This document shows positions 35,521-58,673 of a DNA stretch of 64,000 nt, piece by piece (position 1 is the stretch's first letter; every line of letters begins with the position of its first letter). The DNA is from Pratylenchus scribneri (lineage: Eukaryota; Nematoda; Chromadorea; Rhabditida; Pratylenchidae), in NCBI GenBank assembly GCA_030063045.1, contig JAQSEB010000157.1, positions 473,898-537,897 on the forward strand. Direction: 5' to 3'. The notes beneath the pieces were generated by a model. It was not told where the DNA came from. It worked only from the letters and a program-made list of their open reading frames with translations, and did no database searches. The translations under genes and the position numbers were made by a program.

Positions 35521-38500
35521 TCAAATATTTCCTCCTCCTCCTTCCACCATAGCCGATTGTTGCGCCGATGGCTGATTTTGATTGTTGGTCGGCGGTGGAG
35601 GCAAATTCACAATGGAACCACCAACCATGTTGCTGTTGTTGCTATTTGATGAACCTATAAATAGTGGAAATTGTTAAACGGAAATATTTTTAAAAATGGC
35701 GAAAAGATAGCGGTTAAATGGCTTGTGTCCAAGACCTCCAAACCATTACGATATATACCCAATTGAAAGAAATTGATAGATTTCATTAAGAAGCATCGAA
35801 TAATAAATATATAATTTTTGAGGGTTTGGTAAAAATTAAAGGTAATTAAACCGCTTAAACCATTTCATGATTTTTGGTTCAAAACTAATTCAAATTAAGC
35901 CTAGAGGCCTAGGATAAACGATAAACTGCGGAACCACTAAATTCTTCTCGTCATTCTAAATATTAATAATTACATTGCTAAATTATGGAATTTACCAGCT
36001 GATGCTATGCCGTTAAATTTTGGAAATTTCGACTTCATTACTTCCCATAGATTTATAAATATGCTCAATCGACTCGGTTTGGTCAATTTTATCTAAGAAA
36101 TTTCAATTTCAAATCCGAAACACTTAGACAAGAGAGTAAACCAAACCAGTTTGGGTTTAAACAATGGTTCAAATTTTCAAAATAAGCTCGTAACGGTTTC
36201 AAACCGAAATTTTATAGGCTAAATCGACCATGCCGGATCGAATGAACCCATTCTTGCCCTTATAGGTAACACCTAGGTGTCGAGTTTTTCAATTGGCAAA
36301 ATGGCAGATTAGCCCATTTTAGAAATTTTGGTTTCTAGACTTCGTACAGACTCGAGAATAGGCTCATTCGACTCGGTATGATCAATTTAGTCTGTGAAAT
36401 TTCAATTTCAAAAATCATTTTGAGGTACGAATTTGTTTTGGAAAGCTAAAACCCTTGTTTAAACTTAAACCGGTTATGGTTTAGCAATTTTTGTTCGGGT
36501 TTGAAATTGAAATTTGACAGACTAAATCGACCATTCCGAATCGAATTAACCTAATTTCAAGTCATTAGGTAGCCTAGAAGTCTCGAGAATTCCAAATTTT
36601 ATGGCCTATCCCCTTGCTAAATTCCGGAATTTGTTCCAATTTCCAAAAATTTTTCTTACCAATTGAAAGCGGCGGTGGCAAATTCGGTCGATGATCTTTT
36701 CCTCCTCCTCCCACCAGTGCGGTGCCTCCTCCGCTGCCAGCCATCATCGATTCTCCGCCGGCGGGTTTTTGGCCTGTCCTTGCCCCACCACTTTGTTGTT
36801 CCAATTCGTCCAGGCGGCCCTGCATTCGACGCTTTTCCGCCTCCAATAAATCCATTCTGAAAAATTTAATAAGAATTTAATTAATTTGGAATTATAATTC
36901 GAAATATCAATTTAATTTAAATCGTGGAATTTTCTCTAATTAAATGTCTAATTCTTCTCGCATCGATTAGTGTTAAAATTTTAAAAATTTCTTTTCTATA
37001 ATATTTTCAGGAGTAAAACGCCAAATTTGTCTTTATATCCTTGGCCATTTTATTAAGGCAATACCAAATAGGCAAAATTAAGGCCAAATTTATGATAAAT
37101 TATGTCAATATTTTCCATGGGAATTTGCTTACTAAGAGATGAGAATGGTTGATAATTTAATTTCAAAAATTTAAAATTATAACAAAAAGATAAAATATAA
37201 TTTGGAAATATTGGATCTAATCTAATAATTTACAAATTGTTCTAAACATACCGTTTGCCGAGTGTGTTGAACAACGATTCCTGCTCATGTTCCAGGGAAT
37301 TCTCCAAATCCACTTTCTCGCGTCGTAATTGCTCCAAAGACTGGAGGGAAAAAATAATTTTTAATTTTTTAAAATAATTTATTAGGGAGCAGATTTTATG
37401 ATTTGGTATTTTTGTTTAAATCAGATTAATAAGAAAAAGGTTTTTGAGCATTTATTTCATATTTAGACGTAATTTTTTGACTAATTTTTTTTGATCTATT
37501 TTTAACATTTTTGGAGGAAAAATTTTAGTGTAAAAATGCAATGAAAAAAAATGAAAACCTATTTTGCGATCCAAAAATTCTCATTTTCAAATTTAATTAA
37601 TTTTTTATATTGAATAATTTCACATTTGAGGCGATTTAATATTACTTTTAATTTAACAAATTAATCTTGACTTAACAAAAAATAAATTTGTACTCACTTT
37701 GTGATTGTTTTGGATTTCGGCCTCCAATTTGCGGATTTTTTGCAACAAATTTGACACAATGAAACTTTGGTCCTTGCCCAGTTTTGATGCCAATTCGTCT
37801 CGTTCCCCTTCCAATTGGGTCAATTTTCGCATCAAATCTGAAAAACGAGGGAATAATGGATATATAAAAATCGTCAAATTTTATAGAATTGATTTGTGCC
37901 AAAATTCAATTCGTAGAAAAATTTATTGCTTATAAGACAAAAATGAATTTTTCTTTGGGTAATTTGGAATGCTTAAAATGATTTTGGCTTTCATTTTGTC
38001 CAAAATTTTTGCTAATTTTGGTAAGCCTAAGCTCATCAGTTCCAACATTTACCATTAAATGTTGGCATTTTTTACAAAAATGGACAAATCCATAGTTTAT
38101 TTCTTTTCGGTTAATTGATAATTTTTTCATTGTATTCTTATTATTTTCCCATCAAAAATTTTTGATAAACCATTAATCAGAAATTCCTCCTCTTGCTCAT
38201 ATTTCAACGCCAATTGCTCTTTGTCCGTCTTCAGCTTTTGGATTCGTTTGAGCAACCTAAATTAAGAACAATTTTGAATAAAAATGGAAAAGCAAAATGG
38301 CAAATTTTTATAAGGACTTGGATTAAGAAACAGCTATTTTGGTAAAACTTATTTTTAAAAACAGCCATCAATAATTTAATAGAAAAAATTGATACTTGTG
38401 CAGTTTGGATCCCTTTTTCCCCAAGAAGAAAAAAGTAAGCAGTAAGGATAAGGGTGTCACCCCCCTTTGGGTCATCAGCAGTCCCGTACCCAGGGAGATG

Positions 38501-40437
38501 GATAGGGCCACCCCCAAGCCGTAAAAAAAAGTAAAGTGATGAGCTTTTTGGGAGGAAAATTTTCCGCTGGACGGTCATTTTTAGTTCAAATTTTTCGCTG
38601 CGCGGCCTATTTTTTAAAAAATTTTCCCTGCGGGGCCATTTTTGGCTTAAATTTTGCCTTGCGGGGCCATATGGCGAAAATTGCCCCCTTCCAAAAATTT
38701 TTCACCCCCCGAAATTTTTTTTCTGGCTACGCTACTGGCCATGGTCCATTCCCAGAGAAAATTCCTGAGTACGGGCCTGGTCATCAGTATTAGGGTTAGG
38801 GTCAAGCAATGATGATTTCCAAATCCAAATATGATGGGATACAATCATCTCGGGTAATCCTATAAATGCTAAACCCTATCGCCTATCCCTAACATCCATA
38901 GAGATAGAGGGACCCTTCACTTTCCCTTACTTTTTTTCCTTCTTGAAGAAAAAAGGGATCCAACACCCAACTCGCCATAACCTAAAATTTTTAGCTCATT
39001 TGTTCGAAAATTTTTTTGCTTAGGTTCTTACCATATTAGCTTTTATATGATACAATTTTGATTTTCTTTACTACCCAATTCTTATAAAATGTCAGTGCCC
39101 AATTCTGCTGGGCGCAATCAGTGATAGAAGGACCAGGGAACCAGTGTGATAGGGAGAGGGGGGCTACTTGGACGCTTTTCTCCGCCATCCCCGCTCCTCA
39201 AAAACTCTGTTTTAATTAAAATTTTCGGATGGCCCCTCCCCCTCCGATAAATAAGTCCCCCGGGGAACGGGGTCGATCCCGATTTCGGAGATAATCCAAG
39301 TCAGCTCTTTTCAATATTCATTTGTTAAAATTTTTATGAATGAAAATAAACCGTACATATTGGAGATGTATTCCTCCTCTTGTTCAACCCGGACTTGCAT
39401 GCGCACCTTGGACTCGCGGATTTGTTTGTTCTCTTGCTCCAACTCCGCATTTCGATGCTTCAGCTGCTCAATTTTCAACTGCAAAAATTTTGTTAAAAGA
39501 TTAATGCTTTTTCAATATTAAATAAATACGATTTCGAAAGTCGAAATAGACTAAATAAATTTCTTTGATGTCAAATTCTGCTGAAGCTCATTTAATTGTA
39601 GCATGATGGATTTAACGTAACCATAGAACTAGGATAAACCTATAGAGTACTTTTATGGCTATGCATTTTGATTAAGGAAAAGGAGTTCGCCCCAGTTGGT
39701 CGCCGAGCCGATTGGTCACCGAGCCGAATGGTCGCCGTTTAATAATTCATCAACGTTTGAACCAATTAGGATGATTTTGTTATAAAATTAAAGAGCAGAC
39801 TATTGGCTATTCAAAGATATTAATTTTATTTAAATTGGTTCAGAATTGATGAAATTATGCCGCAAAAACCATTGAGAATTCCGATAATCACTTGTAAAAT
39901 TCGTCTTAAATGGTTTTGAGCATAACTTTATCATTTCTGAACCAATTTAAATAACATTAATTTCATTGAATAGCTAAGAGTCTGCTCTTTAATTTGATAC
40001 CAAAATCATCCTATTTCGTTCACATGTTGATGGGTTATTAAACGGCGACCAACTGGCCGCGACCAATCGTCCGGCGACCAATAGGGCTGTTCCCTATTGG
40101 AATTATGTAATTTTTTGTCAAATTTTATATTAAATTTTATAATAAATTTAAAAAAACCGTCACTAACATCAGCTGCATTTTTGGCGGCAACCAGTTCAAG
40201 GCACTTCTTCACCCAAAAATCCTTGCTGTCCGGATTCTCGCATTGTTCCTTGTCCAAACTGGATGAAGATGAGGCCAACTCTTCGAGCATTTGAAAATTG
40301 CTGCTGTTGTTGTTACGCGGCGAGGCAGGTGGCAATGGATGGCGAAGTCCACGAGGCGATGGCGACGGACGCGGTGAGGGCCGGGGCGACGGTGACATTG
40401 ACATACGGGAATTGCGCGAATTTGCTGGTGAATGCAT
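35521..40437 (-). CDS. CCDC6: CCDC6-type coiled-coil protein (345 aa, seven exons)
   Basis: Exons on the minus strand: 40437-40168, 39478-39357, 38256-38171, 37837-37698, 37340-37252, 36856-36660, 35654-35521; all phases agree. Residues 1-90 are Ser/Pro-rich. Then a long coiled coil carries the diagnostic series EQEEEYISN, EQEEEFLIN, LRREKVDLENSLEHEQE and LEAEKRRMQGRLDE, matching the repeated units of animal CCDC6. The tail is Gly/Pro/Asn-rich. Vertebrate CCDC6 is about 474 residues; this one lacks the second helical segment and long Pro-rich tail. Vertebrate CCDC6 is a phosphoprotein linked to checkpoint control and is the fusion partner in RET/PTC1; the nematode role is unknown. The ATG at 40437 is preferred over one 55 codons upstream because the upstream extension is AT-biased and unlike the family. 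Confidence 0.9.
35690..35950. mobile_element. MITE in the last intron of CCDC6
   Basis: GTTAAATGGCTTGTG at the left and AAACCGCTTAAACCATTT-like sequence at the right frame a copy of the hairpin-core repeat (GATAGATTTCATTAAGAAGC ATCGAATAAT). It resembles 43045-43200 and 23325-23465. Confidence 0.5.
36040..36590. mobile_element. Two adjacent palindromic MITEs (GGCTCATTCGACTCGG family)
   Basis: Forward copies of the end sequence at 36062-36115 and 36350-36415 (TCGACTCGGT ... GAAATTTCAATTTCAAA) are each followed by an inverted copy (36205-36265 and 36500-36560). This gives two foldback units of about 240 bp in the same intron. Confidence 0.65.
38380..39300. other. Repeat-derived DNA in intron 2 of CCDC6
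   Basis: Contains single copies of the TTTTTCGCTGCGCGGCC unit (38590-38670), G/C-rich low-complexity tracts (CACCCCC, GGGGGG) and a CCCAGGGA-type border, so it is a mosaic of eroded elements. No coding sequence is recognisable. Confidence 0.45.
39690..40092. mobile_element. MITE in intron 1 of CCDC6 (GTCGCC family)
   Basis: The left arm CCAGTTGGTCGCC ... CCAATTAGGATGATTTTG and the right arm (CAAAATCATCCTATTTCG ... GGCGACCAACTGG ... GGGCTGTTCC) are inverted. The same element occurs at 48250-48985 in a SEC14L1 intron, there with a further insertion. Confidence 0.75.
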
Positions 40438-40439
40438 TT

Positions 40440-42090
40440 TTGTAGTGGTCTCTTCTTTGGCTGAATAATTTGTGTTGAAAATTAGTCGTTTTATAAAAAT
40501 GATGATTTTGTAAATTTTGCTCAAAAAATGATAATTAGGAAGAGAGTGGAGACTGGAGAGTAAGCTTGTTTTATTCATTATCCTCTTATAGAACTTGCGC
40601 ATTTATATCCGCAATTTGCAAAATTGTAGGTGTTACTCTTCATTCGGGATTCGGGTACTATTGCAGTTTACGGGCTTGAAGGAAAAAGGATGAAGAAGAT
40701 TATGAAGAAGATCATCCCCATCATTATCTACTTATTTTTTCATCATCCTCATCTTTTTTCAATTCCAGCCGGTAAATTGCGAGAGTACCGAATTTTCATT
40801 CGAAATTTTTGGTAAAACCTTCAAACTTTCGTAAGCCCTAGCTTTAATTTTTGTATCCACCTTCATTTTTGCAAATTGCGAAAATAAGCTGCATAAGTTA
40901 CGAATTTTATTCTATAATTTTTATACCTTAAGATTTTTCAATATTTTTTTTCTTATTATACGCAGAAAATTGTTTTTTAAAAAGTTTTGGTTTTAATAAT
41001 CAATAATGTAATTTTGATTGCTTAACATTTTTGATTTATGAATAATAATAATAATAACCTTTTGATGTAGTTCTCGAAGAAGATGATGGGAAGATGCCGA
41101 TAAATTATCAAAACAAAGTAATTATATTTTCTGACTTTGCTGAAAATAAATTAATTTTATTTCCAAAAGTGTTTCTTTTAAGATAATGTGAATTGTACGA
41201 TTGGGGGGGATGGGATAGGATGGGCTATCGTTTTGTTATTAGTTATGTGGTTGAGTTCGATAAATGTGGAGAATGGTACCAAAATTCCACAAATAACAAC
41301 CACACACTTCCCTCTTCATCATCATCATCATCAATTTCACCAAAATTCAAACATTTATGCATTAGTTGGATCGGTCGGTAGGGTCTAACCGAAAAAAAAA
41401 CAACTACTCTGCCATCTCTGCTCCTCTCTGTTTCCCTAATCTTTTATTTATGTTTTTTTCTTTATCACTTTTCTCTCTCATTTTCTATAAAAATGCCAAT
41501 TCGATAATAATTTAAAAACCAAAAAATGTAGCACAGTGCACAGATAGGCGGAGTGCAGAGCGATGAGCGGGTGCCGGAGTGTGAACGAATTTAAATTGAA
41601 AAAAAATCTGAAGAAATTTTATGACGCTTCTATAAGAGAAAAAAGACAAATTAAAAAAGCAATAAAAGTGCATATTTATGCTATAATTTTTTATTTTAAT
41701 CCTCTCATACATTCAATTCCAATTGCAAATTCCAATATTCATCTGCAGCAAATTTTCCTATAGAACAGTAAAACTATGAGTTGGGGAGCGGGGTAGTAGA
41801 TGGCAGCAACAGCAACTATTTGGCCATGTGTATACTTAAAAACTTTCATGAAAGTTTCTTTCATGAAAGTTTGACGAAAATGTGTATACTATATAAGAAA
41901 TTGATGATTGAATGGTTTCAACAAATTTTTAAATTGTAATATTTTGAATCAAATAAACTGGCATAATTTAATCAATAAAATCAATCAATGTGTGTCAAAC
42001 AAATGAGATTTATGTATTGAAGATTTAATTAAAATGAAAAGAAAATAAATTAAAGTCGTCGTCGGAATGTTTCATTCAATTTTTATCCCA
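40440..42090. other. Intergenic DNA 5' of CCDC6 and 3' of the next gene
   Basis: No confident gene. A small palindrome, ACTTTCATGAAAGTTTC repeated twice, lies at 41840-41872. The frame at 41188-41388 has a hydrophobic run but no supporting context. Confidence 0.45.
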
Positions 42091-42092
42091 AA

Positions 42093-44114
42093 TCATTTCT
42101 TCAATATTTTGCTGGAACATGTCGGTTCATCTTCATCTTCTTCTTTTCCATCATCATTTGATGTGTTCTTCTTCATTCCCAGCTGCTTCTTCTCAATTTG
42201 TTCGTTGCAATTCAATTCGCCAATTTTGTCGTCATTCTTTAATATTAAATTTTTAGTCAATTTTTTAAGATATAGATATTTTTTTTTATCGAAAAATTTT
42301 TGCGATATAAAAACTTTTTTGTTATTATTTTAATCACATGGAATAAAAAGTTATTTTACCTTTCGTCGTTGGATTTTGATTCCAAAAATTTGCTCAAGTC
42401 CATTTACAAATTTCACACTAAAATCGAATAAATATTCCCCATTAGTCGGCAAATTGGCCAATGTGAATTTCAATTTGTGTTCTTCAAAATATTTTGCCGA
42501 AAAAATGTACAATTTCTTCTCGTCAAAATGCACAAATTTTCCATCTTAACAAAAATTTATCAATTAAATAAATCAATTTTTAACACCTTTTAATATTCCT
42601 TTTTGACAAATTTCCCAAAGTTTTTTGATTGAAGAAGAGCATTCTATGAATAAATCAAAATTGATAGTTTCAAGAAATTCCTCGGGATACCTATAAAAAA
42701 AAAAGAAATTATACAAAATTTTAATTTAATTAATTTTTTATTTACTTTGCATTGGAAACAAAGTTGATCAAAAAATCGACATAATCCTTTGGACATTTCT
42801 GAAGATGACATCGCTTGTTTATTTTGAGATGTCGAAATTGAGTGAATTTGGCGCCACGACGCAAAAATAAGTCCAAATTGGGATTGAAAGAAATGTCCTT
42901 TTTTGCCTCCAAAATGTTGCCGTCCTTTTCTTCAAATGAATTATCGTCCTTTTGAATAAATTTATTGACATCCTCCAAAGACTGTGAATTGAAATTGAAA
43001 TTATTAAAAAAATATTGATAGTAATTTAATTAATTTGGCGAAAAAACATTAAAAATGGCTAAAAGATTTAGCGGTTCATGCATCTTCTCAAGGCCCAAAA
43101 TCATAAATCCAATCGATAGATCTTATCAAGATGAATCAAATGATATAAAATTTGTTATGTTTTTATCAAAATTGACGGGTTTTAAACCATTTTTCGATTT
43201 TAGTTTTAAAAATGTTAATTTCTAATAAACCTGCATCTGCCATTGTTTGAATTTCAATAAATGAATGAACTCAGAATTCAAATCCATCGTGATTTTAAAC
43301 CATTCATTCCCATTCATTTTGTTCTGCACAAATCTCAATTTATATCTACTAACACCATATTGAATCAATTCTCCATCATGAATGCACAAAATTTGGCCAT
43401 CGTCCGTTTTCAATTCAACAGAATCGAATACACATCGGCTTCCAACCCGAAATTGCTTCTCATTGAATAATGGCTTCAAAAATGTTGGCAATGGAAGTGG
43501 TTCAAAGCAAGCAAAATCGAAATTCGCAATTTGGAGCATCATTTGTGTAGAACTGGAATTAAAACCAATTTTTATTATAAATTTTTAAATCAAACCTTGG
43601 ATTTGCCAAATGGAGGAGCAATTTTTTCATAAAATTTTCTGGTATCCCAATAGCATGTGGGCTATAAAATTTTCGTTTTGATGTCAACCAACTGCCATAA
43701 CGCAACAATGCATCCATTTCCGGTTTCCATTCAATTTTATTGTAAATCGCCAATAATTCTCGATCATTTTCCTCTTCATCATCATCTTCAGCTTCAACCA
43801 ATGTGTCAATATATTCATTCAGAGACTGAAAAAATGATTGAAATCTTTTATTAAATTTAATATTTTTTCTGATTTAAATTTCTTCAGCTTCTAGAATAAA
43901 TTTTTTTAAAAGAATTTTTAATGAATTGAATATTTTAAACCGTTTTAATCTGCTGAATTGTGCGAAGCATTCTGGGCTTATTTGTTTCAACAAATGCATA
44001 GGATGGAACATTCACCAAAACATTGATTGCAGCGGCCAATGGCAAACATTTATGCATTTCAACGAGCAATTCAAGAGGCAATGGTCTGATATATTCAAAA
44101 TTGTTGTTTTCCAT
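42093..44114 (-). CDS. F-box-like protein (464 aa, seven exons)
   Basis: Exons on the minus strand: 44114-43941, 43825-43596, 43552-43231, 42981-42746, 42690-42587, 42544-42360, 42236-42093; all phases agree and the last codon is TGA. The N-terminus MENNNFEYIRPLPLELLVEM then HKCLPLAAAINVLVNV fits a weak F-box. Two similar modules follow (EWKPEMDALLRYGSWLTSKR ... FMKKLLLHLANP, and FNPNLDLFLRRGAKFTQFRH ... YVDFLINFVSNAK), so the middle looks duplicated. The C-terminus is Glu/Asp/Lys-rich. A substrate-receptor role in SCF ubiquitin ligases is inferred from the family type. It is not obviously a recent duplicate of the 629-residue gene at 20-27 kb, though both share the general design. Confidence 0.72.
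43045..43200. repeat. Hairpin-core repeat in an intron
   Basis: A copy of the dispersed core (CCAATCGATAGATCTTATCA, then GAATCAAATGATATAAAATT) between AAAGATTTAGCGGTT and TTTTAAACCATTTTTCG. It fills the intron between exons 3 and 4 of the F-box-like gene. Confidence 0.55.
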
Positions 44115-44228
44115 ATTGAATATTGATTGATATTTAGTTTTGTCTATATTAAAAAAAATTATATTTGATATACTATAGTACGGCGGGCAATCGGCAGAAA
44201 AACTATGCATATGCATTGCTGCTCAAAT

Positions 44229-44875
44229 CAGGGCTGCCAGATGTGAGATGTCCTTTTTTTAAAGATTTGTCCTTTTTTTGACACGATTGTCTGATTTTGT
44301 CTGATTTTTACTAAAATTGTAATATTTTCTTAAAAAATGCCTAAATTTTTCGCTGCGCGGCTATTTTTGGATTAAATATTTCGCTGCGCGGCTATTTTTG
44401 GATTAAATATTTCGCTGCACGGCTATTTTTGGACTAAATATTTCGCTGCGCGGCTATTTTTGGGCTTAAATTTTTCGCTGCGCGGCTATTTTTGGACTAA
44501 ATTTTTGGCTGCGCGGCTATTTTTGGACTAAATTTTTCGCTGCGCGGCCATTTTGGGCTTAAATTTTTCGCTGCGCGGCTATTTTTGGACTAAATTTTTC
44601 GCTGCGCGGCCATTTTGGGCTTAAATTTTTCGCTGCGCGGCCATTTTGGGCTTAAATTTTTCGCCTGCGGCTCGAAAAATTGTAAAAATTTCTTTTCAAA
44701 AAAACATGTAATCTTAATTCTAGATGATCCCCGGTTGATCATTTATGATAAAAAACAAAATTAAAAATTTTAATCAATTTATATTCGCTTAAAACGAAAA
44801 TCTTTATTTTAACCTCCAAATCTTTATTTTCATGGCCAATGTCCTTTATTTTGAAAAAAAAATCTGGCAGCCCTG
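44229..44875. mobile_element. hAT-type element carrying a 31-bp array
   Basis: The ends CAGGGCTGCCAGAT and ATCTGGCAGCCCTG are perfect inverted repeats, flanked by the 8-bp duplication GCTCAAAT (44221-44228 and 44876-44883). The interior includes the 31-bp satellite and AT-rich DNA. There is no transposase. A fragment of the same right end appears at 57290-57345. Confidence 0.92.
44345..44665. repeat. 31-bp tandem array (TTTCGCTGCGCGGCTATTTT)
   Basis: About ten copies with period 31, differing by ATT/ACT and CTA/CCA changes. It is the same unit as at 8990-9290 in the opposite orientation. Confidence 0.88.
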
Positions 44876-44883
44876 GCTCAAAT

Positions 44884-55482
<10,599 letters not shown>

Positions 55483-57652
55483 ATATTTGTTGATTCAAAG
55501 AAATATTTTTATGCGGCATTGTTTCTTTTTTGGCAGCTAATTCCATTCATTCTTTTCTACACATTTTTTATTTTTCCAATCCAAACAATTATTATATATT
55601 CCCATTGTTTTTGGCAATTCATAAATTCAACAATTATTTTCTATTTTTTAAATATTATTTTGCTGGAATCCTATAACAAATCCATGACCCTCATCAATCT
55701 TTGATCCCATGAAAATTTATTCTTATTCATATCCACAATAACCACAACAAAATTTGAAATTAAAAACCATTAAACTATGATTTTTTTTATTTTTTTACTT
55801 AAATAAATTTCCATGAAAATTCAAATATATTTTCAATTAATATTAACTTCCCGCAACTAAAATTCTCCTTCAATTCCATTATATTTTTCCTTGTTATTCC
55901 ATCGCTATTCGTTGAAAAGGGAAAAATGAAAGAGTGCTATTGCGCTGTCACATAGCTCAGCAGTTGATTAATTTGTGTGATCCCAAATAGAGCTGCAAAG
56001 GTTCGAGGACCGATAGCGACAAGCTATTTTTTTCCCTATTTCCAAGCATTTTTTTGTTCTTTTTACTTTTAATATGTTAAAATGCCGATAAATAAAATAA
56101 AACTAATAGAATGAAATGAGTGAGGAATTCATCATTTAATAAAATTATAAAAATAATTCCTAAATTTATAGAAATATAAAAAATATTTTAGTAATTAATT
56201 ATGGGGAATATTTATTTTGTACAAAATATTATAAAAAAATAAATCTTTAAATGAATATAGTATAATTAATTAGGGGAAATATTTATTTTGCCCAAAAGAT
56301 TTATCTCTTTATCCTATAGCCTGATAGATTCCGACAAGACAAATCTTTTTATAATGATTTGGCTTAATCTAATTTTAATAAAAACCGAAAACGGTTTATG
56401 TTTTAATTAGCTTTGATTTTATTCAAATTATAATGCGTTTTGAGGAGTTTTATCGATTAATTATAAGGTTTGATGGTCTAAGATAAAACTGTGAATCGTT
56501 ATGGTTTTATTTCAAAAAATTGAAAGGCCAACAAACAGAGCCAAATCACAATCCATTCAAATTAAATTAACCTATCTTATAATCTAAAGGCAATCTCAAA
56601 TTTATTTCTAAATTCCCATTTTTTATGGTTTTATAGCATTTGGACCATATGAATATGTATATAGGTGAATTATTCGTTGGGAAAATCTCTGAAATGCCTT
56701 TTCGATAATAATAATAAAATGTATTTTAATTGGGAAAACATTTTTTTTGTTGAAAAATTTATATTTTTTTACCGAAAAATTTGCATCCTTTTGCAAAAAG
56801 ATCGATTTTTTGAATAAATTTTGTATGCTTGAAATAGACTATATAAATCTTATATCATTCTATTTCGATAGAGCTTGTCAAGTTGCGCATCGATTGATTT
56901 ATTGTTTTCAAAGTTTAATATTAAAAGTATTAAACCGTCCAAATTGTATTTTCTTAAGTTTATATTTAATTTGATGAATAGAATAAAATTTAAATATTCA
57001 CATTGGCATTTTCAGAATTAATCTAGCCGAATATGGTGGCTTAAATTTAATCAGATTATTAAAATTGTCTTAATGGACATTTTTAGTTAGCGAAGTGCAT
57101 TCAAAAATATAAAAATTTTCCAATCATTTTGAAATTTGTCAAAAGGTCAAAATAGGGTAGTTTTGTTTTTTGGCCATATAGCAAATTAATATATTTTATT
57201 TTAATTTTCATAATCCAAGGAAATTTTTTTAAAATTAATTTTAGCAATTTTACGGAACTCTTTATATTTACCTTAAAATCTTTATTTTCATGGATGGTAT
57301 ATTTTATTTTGAAAAAAAATCTGGCAACCCTGATTCAAAATATAAGGCGTATAAGGTGATTGTATCTCCTCTGCTGTGGTCTAAATTTAATTTATTCAGG
57401 TTTTAATTTAGTCCCCCTAATTACAATAATTATTCAGACTATTAATTCAAAAATGTAAACAAAAAATATGTATGGTAGTTTTTAAAGGAAAGGAAATTAT
57501 TAGGAAAAATTTAGAAATCAATCTACCATAGTCTCGATAATTTCTTTATTATATTAAAATATTAAAAGGGGTTTCGCTATTTAGTAAACATTAATTAACA
57601 CAATGGTGTCTATTTTATATTATAATTATATCATTATCAATAATTCACCATT
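55483..57652. other. Intergenic DNA downstream of SEC14L1 with repeats
   Basis: SEC14L1's 3' UTR probably ends near the AAATAAATT at 55800 or AATAAAATAAAA near 56092. A tRNA-like decayed sequence lies at 55936-56016. Hairpin-core copies are at 56300-56530 (inverted pair) and 56865-56950, and a fragment of the CAGGGCTGCCAGAT hAT end is at 57290-57345. No gene seen. Confidence 0.5.
55936..56016 (+). pseudogene. Decayed tRNA-like sequence
   Basis: GCTGTCACATAGCTCAGCAG gives a plausible acceptor 5' strand and A box; AAGGTTCGAGGACC looks like a B box, and CGATAGC can pair with GCTGTCA at six of seven positions. The T stem is wrong and no anticodon loop is convincing. Confidence 0.3.
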
Positions 57653-57660
57653 CAACTTTA

Positions 57661-58333
57661 GGTACTTGTATACTTTGTATCCGCCAGAACCCTTAAAAAA
57701 TTTCGAAATTTTTTTTCTACAAAATTATATACCAATCGACTCGTCTTGGCGAGCTGGTTATGAAAATGTTATTAGTTTCGCATAAAACCCAGAAATAAAA
57801 AAGTTATGACCTCAAGGAAATCGAAAAAGGTGCTTGGTCCCCCCTATGGGTCTGAGCTCGAAAAATTTTTTAACATTTTTTCGGTCGAATTATATCTCTG
57901 TCGACGCGTCTCGATGAGAGAAGCTCGAATCTGCCATCGATTTCGCATATAACATAAAAATAAAAAAGTTACGGCCATTTTAGTTTCGCTGGATGTGTTG
58001 GAACTGGGCAGACTTGCGCGACTGTAACTTTTTTATTTTTGTGTTTTATGCGAAACCGATAAGAGATTCGCATTCTGCTAGTCGAGACGCGTCGAATGAG
58101 CTATAAATTGACTAAAAAAATTTTCAAAAAATTTTTCGAGTTCAGACCCATAGGGGGGACCAAGCACTTTTTCAATTTTCATGAGTTCATAATTTTGCCA
58201 AATGTGCTGATGTTCAAAATTTTAACATTTTCATAACCAGCTCGCCAAGACGAATCGATTGGTATATAATTTTGTAGAGAAAAAATTTCGAAATTTTTTA
58301 AGGGTTCTGGCGGATACAAAGTATACAAGTACC
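57661..58333. mobile_element. Foldback DNA transposon with 8-bp target duplication
   Basis: The inverted ends GGTACTTGTATACTTTGTAT and ATACAAAGTATACAAGTACC continue for about 110 bp, then inner blocks mirror again (CTCGATGAGAGAAGCTCG). CAACTTTA flanks both sides (57653-57660 and 58334-58341). The layout and inner blocks (GGTCCCCCCTATGGGTC, TAAAAAAGTTA) parallel the element at 32499-33280, so the two are relatives with different outer termini. There is no ORF. Confidence 0.9.
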
Positions 58334-58673
58334 CAACTTTATTATTAAAAACTCATTAATTTTATCAAATTATAAGAGCAACAGTCGTTTGATCATGAAC
58401 ATATTCCATTTTCCATCATCTTCCTGTTATTTTAAGCATAAACGTGACACTTTTTAGACATTCCTGGGTATTGTCTATCATGCATGCGCTTAAAAAAAAT
58501 TAATTAGTAATTTTAAAATACAAATGGGAAATATTTAACATGACGAAAAAAATGCTAAAAAGTGCGGAAATGAATATAATGTCCAAAAACATATTAATTT
58601 CTATACTTGAATATAACTAGGTATTCGGGCTTATTAGGAGTTAGGACCCAGTAGGATGGGTTTAGGTCTAGGG

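Noticed and set aside
41188..41388. Frame with a hydrophobic run and a His-rich tail, possible secreted peptide
   Set aside because: The hydrophobic run is not at a clean N-terminus, the His run comes from a CAT microsatellite, and no splice or neighbour evidence supports it.
55936..56016. Functional tRNA gene
   Set aside because: The T arm does not pair and no anticodon arm can be drawn.
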